Source: CAYOHP01 sp964403795 [NCBI: uncultured bacterium]
Lineage (GTDB): Bacteria > Muiribacteriota > UBA6191 > CAZXTJ01
NCBI GenBank assembly: GCA_964403795.1
Contig: CAYOHP010000028.1
Span: forward strand, 1 to 61,557
Reading direction: 5' to 3'
Length of the DNA: 61,557 bases
Shown piece after piece: positions 35,201 through 43,289 of the stretch; positions within the stretch are counted from its first letter, which is position 1; the number at the start of each line of letters is the position of its first letter. The translations under genes were made by a program, and so were the position numbers. The notes below the pieces were generated by a model. That model was not told where the DNA came from and searched no databases. It saw only the letters and a list, made by a program, of their open reading frames with translations.

Positions 35201-35662
35201 CCGGCGGACGCCAGGAGGCGGGTGGACGCGGTAACCCGGGCGAGCCCGTTCGAGGCCGGCTGGGTGGTGGCCGAAGGGCGTCCGAGGGACCCCCTGGCGC
35301 TTCCCCGGACCGATGCCCCGCAGACCGTCACCTTCGCCCGGGACGTGGCGCCGCTCCTCTCCCGGAGGTGTGTCGGGTGCCACCGCGGCCCGGGCCCGGC
35401 CGGGGGGGTCGACCTGGAGGGGGGCACCGCCAGGGAAGCCCTGCTCGCCAGGATCGACACCCGGGAGTTCCTCTCCTACCGGAGCTTCCTGGTCGAGAAG
35501 CTGGCGGGTCGGGAACTCGGGGCGGAGCGGTCGCTCGGTTCGGGAGCTGCCCTCGACCACCCGGGTCGGCACCATCCGTCCCGTCCCCATCCCTCCGAGG
35601 ACCCGCTCACCTGGGACGAACTCCTCACCCTCGTCCGCTGGATCGACCTGGGAGCCCGCTGA
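32243..35662 (+). CDS. HzsA-like multi-heme lipoprotein with beta-propeller
   Basis: A 1139-residue protein. It has a lipoprotein signal (lipobox LPGC), then CGSCH (residue 53) and CFAASCH (CX4CH, 192) with a downstream PDYRILRRWI. A WD40/PD40-type propeller follows (TAHLHPHGPVDIRAPDVSYD, KARQLTFSDRPGVSYLDPLY). The C-terminal cytochrome part has CGACH (976) and CVGCH (1043). The conserved stretch around YVYTALRTGWQGGLPYFQGG and FWGGALLLSDFRVGPP is typical of the planctomycete family related to the alpha subunit of hydrazine synthase. That similarity is of architecture; hydrazine synthesis is not implied, since no other anammox genes are present. CPACGGG near 874 lacks the His and is not a heme site. 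GTG 32243 overlaps the upstream stop. Confidence 0.85.
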   Translation: MIRLLVALLLSVAMAGLPGCGTPDPQGSLGASQSEDLASRFRETVVPVLDARCGSCHAIRPWETESEIRPRLGWSSDEAGKLSSRELAEACRRRLVGETIRRGKPFAALDRAGHPLESPLLRAPLAGAWSGVPVEGAHPEIFADPEDPDFRKLRIWVEAELAGDGVRPLELESPAERYFAEAATPVLVRRGCFAASCHGSRSPGILLFRLDPGLAAVPGRFTPRIHRRNRTEVLGVFTRLINPHGDPDESNQLKKCIPLSEGGLVHRAGNEFLRKGDPDYRILRRWIELEQEELRQRTGAPLGETRGIVFVRRPRASPERFFEDGDFLPGGDLWWRRPDGREQNLTAHLHPHGPVDIRAPDVSYDASRVVFSMRRAADQPADLWEVELATGKARQLTFSDRPGVSYLDPLYVPDPDDAAGGDLGRVAIVMVSNREGERCVSSPAWILGEAESGTRESIFDRQRTEAPPGLAGREIEILRGAGKGYRGRIRLHEARRLHLDPPAGVPLDSTTTYMVRGEPRWADKFDAYRMRHAPAGSERATFETTLKRLTYSPSQVRRPTMRSSGRYVYTALRTGWQGGLPYFQGGLWRSHLDGCDFKQHNGNRSVVPIHADDRELPDGMEARIGRDSESFWGGALLLSDFRVGPPIETDNPYDDLDHPFSDVDHRSGATVHPFEPVANPSSLTRPIAGWISLDPQAEWGGRTVRSYRDPYPLPDGGLLVARTSGLTPFDLSDPEAAPDFDIVRVTPDPAWQSEYGHFREQGRLAAEERDLISRIVRPLEEMGFRRGRLRFETVVSGPESELWPRPVWVRAKEPVTRKLNPAVERYGPPAQVRGFEGYPEGTPAVVVNYDHLMIDHLGQSMIAAGVQHLAAARCPACGGGTAEDHQVTWVRIVGGRPGSQQSGSPESDDLERFMIGEVPLASDGSFYVEIPSGTPFHLQSLNPSRMAVRTSSRWRYLQPGEKHRMSMSRKLFPQACGACHGGMTGDPADARRRVDAVTRASPFEAGWVVAEGRPRDPLALPRTDAPQTVTFARDVAPLLSRRCVGCHRGPGPAGGVDLEGGTAREALLARIDTREFLSYRSFLVEKLAGRELGAERSLGSGAALDHPGRHHPSRPHPSEDPLTWDELLTLVRWIDLGAR

Positions 35663-35663
35663 G

Positions 35664-36056
35664 ATGGCTTCCCCGCGGAGGGTCCCCTCGGCATCGGGCC
35701 CGGGAGTCAGGGTCCTGGCGGTGGCGGCCCTGGCGCTCGCGGTGGCGGCCCTGTCGAACCTGGGGAGACCACCGGCCGATCATGTGCCGGGCTTCCGGGG
35801 GCCCATGCATGGAGAAAGGGCCTTGCAGGAGGGAGCGGCATGCCAGAGCTGCCACGCGGACTCGCAGTGCCGTTCCTGCCACGAGACCACCCGCCCCGAG
35901 TGGCACCACGACGAGGATCTGAAGGCGCCGGAGCGAGGCCCGGGATGGCGAAGACATGCCGAACTGGCGCACGCGCGGGCGCAGGGATGCGTGGCGTGCC
36001 ACTCCCAGCGTCTCTCCTCGGGCTGTCGCTCGTGTCATCCGGAAGGATGGCGGTGA
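35664..36056 (+). CDS. Membrane-anchored tetraheme cytochrome c
   Basis: A 130-residue protein with an N-terminal hydrophobic anchor (about 15-35) and four heme sites in the last 75 residues: CQSCH, CRSCH, CVACH and CRSCH, with several extra His in RPEWHHDEDLK and RRHAELAHARA as likely axial ligands. The size and topology fit small tetraheme electron carriers of the NrfH/cytochrome c7 kind. The ATG is 1 bp after the stop of the HzsA-like gene, so it closes a three-gene cytochrome operon. It probably passes electrons between membrane quinol and the larger cytochromes (inference). Confidence 0.87.
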   Translation: MASPRRVPSASGPGVRVLAVAALALAVAALSNLGRPPADHVPGFRGPMHGERALQEGAACQSCHADSQCRSCHETTRPEWHHDEDLKAPERGPGWRRHAELAHARAQGCVACHSQRLSSGCRSCHPEGWR

Positions 36057-36184
36057 ACATCCTCACCATGGCTTCGCCGGCCTGTCGGCGGGCCTCTTCC
36101 GGGAGTCACACTGGTTGGAACGAACGCGTCGGCGCGCTCGGCAAGCGGGAGGCCCGGATCCCGCGGACGGGAAGGGGCGGTTCC

Positions 36185-38857
36185 ATGTCGCGATCCTTGC
36201 TTGTCGTCCTGTGTGCCCTGGCACTGGGACCGGCCTCGGAGGGTCTGGCTGCGGAGACGGTGGACTTCGAACAGGGAACCTATCTGGCCGAAGGGATGCA
36301 GGACATCCGGACCAGGACCCTGACCTCGGCCAAGGATGCCGACGTGTTCGGCTTCACGATCGCCAGCAAGGGGACCACGATCGCCCGCTACTTCAACGGG
36401 AAGACGCCGTACCCGACGATGTCGTACCCGAACCCGCCCGCGGACCTCGATCCTGCGGTCCTCACCAAGACCGAGATCGAGGCGGGCCTCGACCAGTGGT
36501 GGAGCAACCAGACCGGGACACCGCCCGACGATGCGGCCCGTGCGGAGTTCGACGAGGTCGTAGGCAAGGTGCTGCGGTCCCGCATCTACACCCTCGCCAA
36601 CCCGGTGGCGGCCAGGATGCTCGAGGACGGGTACAGCCCGGACCAGATCCGTCGGGCCCTGGTCTACCAGCCGGCCGCGGGCGACACCCTCAACTACCGG
36701 GGACTGGTCTTCGGGGCAGCCGCCGTGGAAGGCGGGATGAGCCGGTCCCGGGCTGCACTCAACATCGAGCGCGCCCTGGGGTGCAGTTCCAGCCGGGCGA
36801 TCGAGTACCTGACCCGCGACTATGGTCGGGCGGAGTGGACCTTCTACGTGCAGGCGAAGGCGCCCCTGGACCCGGGACAGGTCTCCCAGGTACGGGGTGC
36901 GAGGAACTCTTCGCTCTACCGCCGCATCGAGGCATCGGTGGAGCGGTTCCAGCCGGCGCAGGGATTCGCTCTCGCCGCCGGGCTGCATCCAGGTACCCAG
37001 AGCCCCGTCGAATTCCCGGAGCCCTTCGATCCGGGGGCGCTCGACAGCCAGGACACCACCCTCCTCGCCAACACGAACATGGAGGTGTGGGCCGAGTACC
37101 GGCCGCCGAATCCCGGCGGCGGTCCGCCCCCGAGGACCCTGCTGGCGCGCGGGCACCACTATGTCGAGAACTACCGCAAGGTGACGGACGCCGAGCTGGC
37201 GTTCACCGGCGCGCTGGGTGGCCAGACGGTCGACAACTCGCGCCAGGTGGCCTCCGGGGTGCGAAGTCCCGTCGTGCTCCCCTACAACGACGGCGACGGC
37301 GGATCCGCCAAACTCGAACTCCCCGACGGAGCCCAGGTGAATGCCGCCTTCAAGGCCATCGTGGAGCTCGGTGACGGCGTCAACGGGTACGTCCGGTATC
37401 GCACCGTGATCCACGGGAATCCGGTCGAGACGATCCTCTACTGGGTGCCGGCGGCGCGGATCCCGGGCGGCATGACGACGCGCTGGGGTACCACATGGCG
37501 AGGACCGGGCATCGGTCCGACCAGCGGGGAGGAGCCCTCGATCCTCGAGGAGCTGGTGCAGAACGAGTCAGGGCTCCACTGGATCAACCCTCCGGAGTCG
37601 ATGAGAGCCTGGCTCGACCCCCTGCTCTTCGACATGGCGACCGGGATGCCCAATCGCCCGCAGGTCGCCAACGCCCTGATCAAGGAGGCCTGGGAGGCCG
37701 CAGGATCGGGCGGCAAGCCTTTCGGCGAGTACTCGCCGTTCGCGGTCTGCAACACCGCCAACGGGCACATCATGAAGATCCCCCTGGACTTCGACCTGGC
37801 GACCACCGGGGATCCCCAGCAGACCGGGATCTTCAGGGCCGGGGACGTGGTCCTGGCGCAGAACTTCACCCAGAACGCCCCGACCTCGTTCCTCTACAGG
37901 TCGATCCAGTCCGACCTCATCCCACCCGACAAGCTGCCCACCGACATCTCGGGGAGGAAGATCAAGCCGAACGGGGAGAACCTCTACCTCGAGGCCTCGA
38001 CCTGCTGCGGCATCACCTCGATCATCGGGGGGAGCACGGTGACGAAGTCGGACAAGACCCGTCCCAATGCCCAGATCACGGCCGTGGAGTCCGCGGAGGA
38101 CGAAGCCACGGCTGGAGGCTTCAGTCGGAAGGTGGCGGTGACCGCGGGAGTTCCGGACGATCCTCGGGCCGCCCTCGATCCCGTCGGCGAGTACCAGCTG
38201 CTCTATCCGCTGTCCCGGATCCACAAGGACCTCCCGGTACTGCCCGAGGGAACCGGGGACGTGCTCACCGGGGTCCAGGGGCAGGATGCGAAGTTCTACG
38301 GGGATTACTCCAACGACTCTCCGGTCTTCGCCCATGCGCCGGATCATCCCGAGTACCGGGCGGACCCCCGCAGCCTGGCGAACCCCGTCGACTCGCTCGA
38401 CGTCCCGTTCATGAACCTGCACGGGGCCAGCGATCGGGCGGACCCCATGTACCAGGACTTCAGGCAGGGACATCGATACACGATGACCCTGGCCGCCTGG
38501 GACAACCTCCCGCCGCTCGTGATCGAGCCGATCCCGCAGTCGGGGATCGCCGGCCATGTGTGTTACGAGGTCCGTCGCTTCGACTACCGGGTGTATCGCC
38601 TCGATCCGGGCGGGGTGCGGACGACCCAGTTCGAGGGGAAGGTGATCCCCGACGCCGAGCGCGGCAACCAGTGCATCCAGACGGCACCTTCGGTCGAGAT
38701 CCCCTGGGTTCCCCATGCCGACGGCCCGTATGTCTGGGAACTCGACGTCGAGGATCTCGAAGGCAACACCCGGAGGGTCGTTTCCCAGGTGAACGTCTCC
38801 CCGGAGAAGATCGACGCACGCCAGCTCGACTACGAGCAGGGGCGACGCGGCGACTGA
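36185..38857 (+). CDS. Large secreted protein of unknown function
   Basis: An 890-residue protein with a signal peptide (1 to about 22, ending LAA). No family is recognised. Visible features are a helical region with ALNIERALGCSSSRAIEYLTRDYG, a central segment with TTRWGTTWRGPG and WINPPESMRAWLDPLLFDM, and a paired Cys in ASTCCGITSIIGGST. The C-terminal region has HVCYEVRRFDYRVY, alternating Tyr/Arg and an acidic ending. It lies 128 bp after the tetraheme gene on the same strand and 105 bp before the TPR protein gene, so the five genes may be co-transcribed. GGAAGGGG precedes ATG 36185. It may be the protein on which the cytochromes act, but nothing in the sequence shows this. Confidence 0.75.
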   Translation: MSRSLLVVLCALALGPASEGLAAETVDFEQGTYLAEGMQDIRTRTLTSAKDADVFGFTIASKGTTIARYFNGKTPYPTMSYPNPPADLDPAVLTKTEIEAGLDQWWSNQTGTPPDDAARAEFDEVVGKVLRSRIYTLANPVAARMLEDGYSPDQIRRALVYQPAAGDTLNYRGLVFGAAAVEGGMSRSRAALNIERALGCSSSRAIEYLTRDYGRAEWTFYVQAKAPLDPGQVSQVRGARNSSLYRRIEASVERFQPAQGFALAAGLHPGTQSPVEFPEPFDPGALDSQDTTLLANTNMEVWAEYRPPNPGGGPPPRTLLARGHHYVENYRKVTDAELAFTGALGGQTVDNSRQVASGVRSPVVLPYNDGDGGSAKLELPDGAQVNAAFKAIVELGDGVNGYVRYRTVIHGNPVETILYWVPAARIPGGMTTRWGTTWRGPGIGPTSGEEPSILEELVQNESGLHWINPPESMRAWLDPLLFDMATGMPNRPQVANALIKEAWEAAGSGGKPFGEYSPFAVCNTANGHIMKIPLDFDLATTGDPQQTGIFRAGDVVLAQNFTQNAPTSFLYRSIQSDLIPPDKLPTDISGRKIKPNGENLYLEASTCCGITSIIGGSTVTKSDKTRPNAQITAVESAEDEATAGGFSRKVAVTAGVPDDPRAALDPVGEYQLLYPLSRIHKDLPVLPEGTGDVLTGVQGQDAKFYGDYSNDSPVFAHAPDHPEYRADPRSLANPVDSLDVPFMNLHGASDRADPMYQDFRQGHRYTMTLAAWDNLPPLVIEPIPQSGIAGHVCYEVRRFDYRVYRLDPGGVRTTQFEGKVIPDAERGNQCIQTAPSVEIPWVPHADGPYVWELDVEDLEGNTRRVVSQVNVSPEKIDARQLDYEQGRRGD

Positions 38858-38962
38858 TCCTGACCCTGCGCGGTGTCGGATGCCGGCAGGGACCGGCCGG
38901 CCGACCGGAGGAAGCCGTCTTCCGGGACGGGGGCCAGGCGCAATCGGGAAGGAGAGGGCGAG

Positions 38963-40069
38963 ATGGCGGAACCAGACTTCTCGAGGATCGGAGCGATCGC
39001 AGTCCTGGCGGCCCTCGGCGTCGGGGTCGGAGCCCTAGAGGCTGCCCCGAAGCCGAGGACCCCGGCTGCCTCGGCCGTTGCGGGGGCGGCTCCCGTTGCC
39101 GGGTCGACCGGCAAGACGGCAGGGGTCGACAGCCTGCTCGACCAGGCCGACCGAGCCCTGGCGGAGGCCGAGGACAGGACTTCCGCGGCACGTGCCCGGA
39201 AGCTCCTCGAACAGGCCCTGTCGCTGGCGCCTCGCCATCCCGAGGTCTGGACGAGACTGGGGTACCTGGCCCTTTCCGAAGGGCGCCTGGGGGATGCCAT
39301 CGAGCGCTTCGACATGGTCGTCAACCAGCTCGACCCGCGGCGGTGGGAGGCCTGGTACGGACTGGCACGCGCCTACATCCAGGAAGAGACCAAGGCCGCC
39401 AAGGCCCGGGACACCATGCGCGCCTGTCGCGACGCCGGTCCGGACGTGCCCGGGAACTTCTGGATGTCCGGGAACATCGAGCTGGCGACCCTGGAACCGG
39501 GTTCCGAGGAGCGCGCCGTGGGGTACTACCTCTACGCCATGGGGATCGACGACGCCGAGCCGAAGTACAAGGGGTGGGCGATCATGGCGCACATGCTCGC
39601 CCATCGCTATGGAGCGGCGGCGCCGATCGAGACCGCGCTGCGCGCCCAGGATCCGGGCAACTCGTTCCTGCTGGTGGCCGAGGGGATCCGGTGGGAGCTG
39701 AAGGGGGATCCGGTCCCGGCCCGCGACAGCTACCAGAGGGCCCTGGCGGCGGATCCGGTGAATCCCTGGGCCCACTGGTGCCTGGCGAACGTGCTGCTGG
39801 GGAGGGGGAACCAGGAATTCGTCGAGGCTGCCAGGCTGAACACCTTCCTCTACGGGCCGTTCACGAAGCCGGCGGCGGCCGCAGGGCACATCGCGGCGGT
39901 CCAGCGACTGGCGCCCGAGTTCCCCTTCCGGGCCCGTCTCCACCTCGATCTCGAGAAGTCGCTCGCCTACCAGGACGGGCGTAGCGATGGCCCGTTCCGG
40001 GAGAAGGTCGGGCTCCTGAAGCAGCACCGGTCGAGGATCCGGTCCGCGGCGCCACAGCCTGCCTGGTGA
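38963..40069 (+). CDS. Secreted or membrane-anchored TPR protein
   Basis: A 368-residue protein with a hydrophobic N-terminus (about 8-26) that may be a signal peptide or anchor. Tetratricopeptide repeats follow: ARKLLEQALSLAPRHPEVW, LGYLALSEGRLGDAIERFD, AWYGLARAYIQEETKAAKA and DSYQRALAADPVNPWAHW. The Ala/Pro/Gly linker at 30-50 would project the repeats away from the membrane. TPR proteins form scaffolds for complexes. ATG 38963 follows GGAAGGAGAGG. It follows the large secreted protein and ends flush against the convergent pseudokinase gene (stops at 40069 and 40070, no gap). Confidence 0.85.
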   Translation: MAEPDFSRIGAIAVLAALGVGVGALEAAPKPRTPAASAVAGAAPVAGSTGKTAGVDSLLDQADRALAEAEDRTSAARARKLLEQALSLAPRHPEVWTRLGYLALSEGRLGDAIERFDMVVNQLDPRRWEAWYGLARAYIQEETKAAKARDTMRACRDAGPDVPGNFWMSGNIELATLEPGSEERAVGYYLYAMGIDDAEPKYKGWAIMAHMLAHRYGAAAPIETALRAQDPGNSFLLVAEGIRWELKGDPVPARDSYQRALAADPVNPWAHWCLANVLLGRGNQEFVEAARLNTFLYGPFTKPAAAAGHIAAVQRLAPEFPFRARLHLDLEKSLAYQDGRSDGPFREKVGLLKQHRSRIRSAAPQPAW

Positions 40070-40079
40070 TCAGGGCTGT
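40054..40079. terminator. Imperfect hairpin across two abutting convergent stops
   Basis: ACAGCCTG (40054-40061) pairs with CAGGGCTGT (40071-40079) with one bulge. The loop contains the stop of the TPR gene (40067-40069), while the stop of the pseudokinase gene (40070-40072) runs from the loop into the right arm. Weak candidate for a bidirectional terminator. Confidence 0.35.
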
Positions 40080-41590
40080 CCCGAGGGCAGGGTGCCGCGG
40101 CATCGTCGGATCAGGTCGTCGAGGTCGCGGCTGGCGCGGTCGGGGTCCCGAGCGAAGACCTTCTTGAGCTCGGTGAGATCGCGGGCGGTCAGGACGGGAG
40201 GGTCCCTTCCCCCCTGGGACTCGCCGAAGGACCACAGGGACCGGAAGCGCGCCTCGAAGGAAGCGGGACGAGTCGGATCCTTCCATGAGGAATCGGCCAG
40301 CTCGACCAGGGCCCGCTCGCCGGCAGACAACCGGACGGTGCCCGGGGTCGGGTCGACAGGTCGGGCAGGGGCGGGAGTCCCGGCCGCGGTGGTCGTGGCC
40401 GGCGAGGTGCCGGTTCCCGGGACCGGAGGCACCACGGGATCCGCGGGTCGGGGGTCGGGCCTGGTCCGAGGCGGACGGGAGGTCGAGGCGGGGGGATCGC
40501 TTCCCGCCAGCGAGAGGAGTTCGGTCAGGGGAAGGGTCGCCGAGAGGGCGACCAGGACGAGGAAGAGGGTCAGCTTCCCGGGGATCGACAGGCGGTCGAA
40601 GCGGGAGACAGGGTCGGGCTCCGGGGCGGGAACCGGGATGGACCGGGAGGCGGCCCCCTTCTCCTCCATCTCCTGGATCCGCTTCTTGCGTATCCCCTTC
40701 AGGTGGATGAGGTGGGCGGGTCCGCGCTCGAGGATCGCCCGGACCCGAACCCCCCTGCGGACGGGATCCAGGGCTTCGATCAGCTCGCCCATCGAGGGGA
40801 ACCGCTCTCCGGGTTCGACCGCCAAGGCGCGCGCCAATACCGGGTCGATCGCTTCGGGAGCTCCTCCTCCGGCACAGGAAGCGGGACTCAGGGAGGCGAG
40901 CAGGTCGCGGCTGCGACCATCCTCTGCGGGCGCTGCCGGGAACCGGCGCGGCGTGATGGCCTGGTACAGGACCGTGGCGAAGAGGAGGACGTCGGAGCGG
41001 GCGTCGCACGGGGCACCGTGTTCGCACTCCGGGGGCTCGATCCTGGGATGGCCCAGGAGTTCCCGTGCTCGCGGACGGGAGAGGGGATCGACCATCCGGC
41101 CCAGCGAGAGGGTGCCGAGGAAGGCCCGTTCGGACGCTTTCTCCAGCCGGATCGTCTCGAGCGAGATGTCGCCATGGACCACGCCCATGAGATGGAGATG
41201 ACGGAGGGTCTCGGCGACCGGCAGGAGCAGATCGAGAACCTGTTCGGCATCGGGCGCACGGGGAAGGGAATCCAGCCACTCACCCAGCCCGAGGGAACAC
41301 CCGAGCTCGGTGGCATGGAAGATGCAGCCTGAATCGAGACCGAGGTCGACGATCGGTACCAGGTGCGGGTGGGAGAAGTGCCGCAGCCGGTCCAGGATCT
41401 CGGCGATCCGCGGCGGGGGGGGGTCCTCCGTCGCGTCGAGCGTGACCCTGAGTTCCAGGTCCCGAGGAGAGGATCGGCGGGAGGCCGCGAAGGCCAGCAC
41501 GCGCGGTTCGAGGGAACGGAGCGTCTCCAGGACTTCGTAGTCGCCGAATGTCCGGATCACCTGGAAGGTCCCCTCGGGCGCAGCCCCCAT
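40070..41590 (-). CDS. Membrane pseudokinase of the Hanks family
   Basis: A 506-residue protein whose first 280 residues align by order with a Ser/Thr kinase but lack most catalytic features. There is no glycine loop (LRSLEPR at 24-30) and no VAIK lysine (DLELRVTL). HRDLKxxN is replaced by HGDISLET (H139-D141), with no Asn, and DFG by SLG (162-164). DARSD (about 196-200) and a C-lobe FPSMGELIEAL remain. After a basic linker there is a membrane helix at 338-360 and a Pro/Thr-rich extracytoplasmic tail with a short helical end. It is likely a regulatory pseudokinase, perhaps a scaffold for one of the active kinases. ATG 41590. A palindrome lies 53-66 bp upstream. Confidence 0.82.
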   Translation of the reverse strand: MGAAPEGTFQVIRTFGDYEVLETLRSLEPRVLAFAASRRSSPRDLELRVTLDATEDPPPPRIAEILDRLRHFSHPHLVPIVDLGLDSGCIFHATELGCSLGLGEWLDSLPRAPDAEQVLDLLLPVAETLRHLHLMGVVHGDISLETIRLEKASERAFLGTLSLGRMVDPLSRPRARELLGHPRIEPPECEHGAPCDARSDVLLFATVLYQAITPRRFPAAPAEDGRSRDLLASLSPASCAGGGAPEAIDPVLARALAVEPGERFPSMGELIEALDPVRRGVRVRAILERGPAHLIHLKGIRKKRIQEMEEKGAASRSIPVPAPEPDPVSRFDRLSIPGKLTLFLVLVALSATLPLTELLSLAGSDPPASTSRPPRTRPDPRPADPVVPPVPGTGTSPATTTAAGTPAPARPVDPTPGTVRLSAGERALVELADSSWKDPTRPASFEARFRSLWSFGESQGGRDPPVLTARDLTELKKVFARDPDRASRDLDDLIRRCRGTLPSGQP

Positions 41591-41642
41591 GGGTCTGCAC
41601 GGAGGGTACCTGTGGGGGGCACCGGGCCCGGGGACCGGATCG

Positions 41643-41656
41643 GTGATCTAGGTCAC
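41643..41656. promoter_or_regulatory. Near-perfect palindrome upstream of the pseudokinase gene
   Basis: GTGATCTAGGTCAC matches its reverse complement at 12 of 14 positions and lies 53-66 bp before the pseudokinase start in a 93-bp gap. The GTGA/TCAC arms recall CRP/FNR-type half-sites, but spacing and match are not decisive. Confidence 0.35.
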
Positions 41657-41683
41657 GTTCAAAGCGGACGGTGACAGCGCCTC

Positions 41684-42607
41684 TCAGTCGAGGCGGCCGC
41701 CGCAGTGGGGACAGGCGTCGCCCCGGGCGATCCGCTCGGCCAGCTCCTGGGCGGCGTCCTCGACCGCAACAGAGGCCTGGTCGCGATCGGGCGCCAGCAG
41801 GCCGGCGGCCTCCTTGTGGAGGCGCTCCTGGCGACGCTCGGCCCGGCGACGCCGTTCCTCCTTCTGGCGGTTGGTCTCCTCGACGAAGGCCGAGCCGAGG
41901 ATCCCGGCAGGGAGGGCGAAGATGCCCAGGCCGGTCATGGCGATCAGACTCGCCAGGAAACGTCCCAGGTCGGTCACCGGAGCCATGTCCCCGTAGCCGA
42001 TGGTGGTGAGGGTGGCGACCGACCACCAGCAGGCGGCCGGAATGCTCGAGAACACCTTGGGCTGGGCATCGTGCTCGACCGCCCAGATCAGGGAGGCGGA
42101 GAAGAGGATCACCAGGATCCCCACGAAGAAGGTCACGAAGAGTTCCTGGCGGCGGACCCAGAACACGGTGGCGAGCGACTGCACGGCCGGGGAGTAGCGG
42201 GCCATCTTGCCGAGGCGGAAGATCCGGAGCAGGCGGAGCACCCGCAGGGTGCGGAGGTCGACGGCCAGGAACCCGAGGAAGAAGGGGAGGATCGCCGCCA
42301 GGTCGATCATGACCATGGGCTGGAGCGCGTAGCGGATCCTCCCCCAGACGGGGTGCTCGTAGCCTTCCTCGACCGTGCAGCACCAGAGGCGGAGCAGGTA
42401 CTCGGTGGTGAAGAGGATCATCGAGAAGATCTCGAAGCGGTGCAGGGCCTCGCCGTGGGCCTCGTGGATCCAATGCACCGACTCCGCCATGGAAGCCACC
42501 ACGCTGGCGACGATCAGCGAGAGGAGGAAGTAGTCGCAGGCCAGGCTGGCCTTGTCGTCGGGGTCGGCAGCGGCTTCCAGGATTTCGTAGAGACGGCGGC
42601 GGATCAT
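41684..42607 (-). CDS. Voltage-gated potassium channel
   Basis: A 307-residue channel with six membrane segments. S4 (119-134) has a basic residue at every third position: R119, R122, R125, R128, R131 and K134. The selectivity filter is TTIGYGD (201-207), so it is K+ selective, and S6 follows with ALPAGILGSAF. The cytoplasmic C-terminus is a charged coiled-coil helix (EETNRQKEERRRRAERRQ) ending in a single CPHCGG pair, a half zinc-ribbon-like motif that might bind metal between subunits. It is the Kv-type length and layout (KvAP-like) with no CNBD or RCK domain. ATG 42607; it is followed 93 bp downstream by the pseudokinase gene on the same strand. Confidence 0.93.
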   Translation of the reverse strand: MIRRRLYEILEAAADPDDKASLACDYFLLSLIVASVVASMAESVHWIHEAHGEALHRFEIFSMILFTTEYLLRLWCCTVEEGYEHPVWGRIRYALQPMVMIDLAAILPFFLGFLAVDLRTLRVLRLLRIFRLGKMARYSPAVQSLATVFWVRRQELFVTFFVGILVILFSASLIWAVEHDAQPKVFSSIPAACWWSVATLTTIGYGDMAPVTDLGRFLASLIAMTGLGIFALPAGILGSAFVEETNRQKEERRRRAERRQERLHKEAAGLLAPDRDQASVAVEDAAQELAERIARGDACPHCGGRLD

Positions 42608-42713
42608 GCGGGCTCACTCCCCGGTCGGAGGCGACACGCTAGCACGGGGGGAAGAGCAGCGCGTCCGGTCCGTGCGAGGTCCTGGAGCAGCTCTCTCCCG
42701 TGTGGGGGTGGGG

Positions 42714-43289
42714 TCAGGCCCCGTCCGGGAGCGCCGGGTCGAGGGCGCGGGTACCGGGACCCAGGGCGTAGGAGAGACCCCCGGGGACAGGCCCCAGCTC
42801 GTCGACCCTGGGGAGGGTAGGGAAGTTCGCACCTCCGGCTCCTCCGGTCGATGAGACCGGCTGGCCCTGGGGGGATGCGGCCGAGACCAGCAGGACCTTG
42901 CGGCCGGTCTGGTCCCAGACCAGTCGGGTCTCCGCCGGCACGTCGACGGTGGCGGACACGCCATCGGCCGAGACCCTCACCCGGCCAGGCTGGGGACGAG
43001 CAGGACGGAGCTCCGTCCAATTCACAGGGTCCGTGCCGCTCGCGGCGGGAGGGTTGCCGGTGCCGGGATCCGTCGGCGGGAGACCCTGGAGGGAAGGCGG
43101 GCTGCCGAGGCCCGGCGTCGTCGGAGTCCCGGACCCGGAGACCAGGGTCACGAGCAGCGGGACCAGGGCCTGGACCAGACTCGCCACCGCCGTAGGCTGG
43201 CAGCCGGTCGCCAGCGGCATGGCGACCACCAGCAGTCCCAGGAGCGGGCCCTTGGTTCCCCGGCTGCCGATCCGATCACGGTGCTGCAT
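42714..43289 (-). CDS. Hypothetical lipoprotein
   Basis: A 191-residue protein with a lipoprotein signal (hydrophobic run then lipobox LATGC at about residue 31), an Ala/Leu/Val-rich helix directly after the cysteine, a Gly/Pro/Thr-rich linker and a small C-terminal domain with RVRVSADGVSATVDVPAET and RLVWDQTGRKVLLV. No family recognised. ATG 43289 puts the lipobox in place. The 232-bp gap to the divergent pyruvyl-transferase gene should hold both promoters; nothing else was seen there. Confidence 0.7.
   Translation of the reverse strand: MQHRDRIGSRGTKGPLLGLLVVAMPLATGCQPTAVASLVQALVPLLVTLVSGSGTPTTPGLGSPPSLQGLPPTDPGTGNPPAASGTDPVNWTELRPARPQPGRVRVSADGVSATVDVPAETRLVWDQTGRKVLLVSAASPQGQPVSSTGGAGGANFPTLPRVDELGPVPGGLSYALGPGTRALDPALPDGA

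Noticed and set aside
32243-35662. Hydrazine synthase of anammox metabolism
   Set aside because: Only the architecture of one subunit is similar; no HzsB/HzsC or hydrazine dehydrogenase genes are present and the family is broad in planctomycetes.
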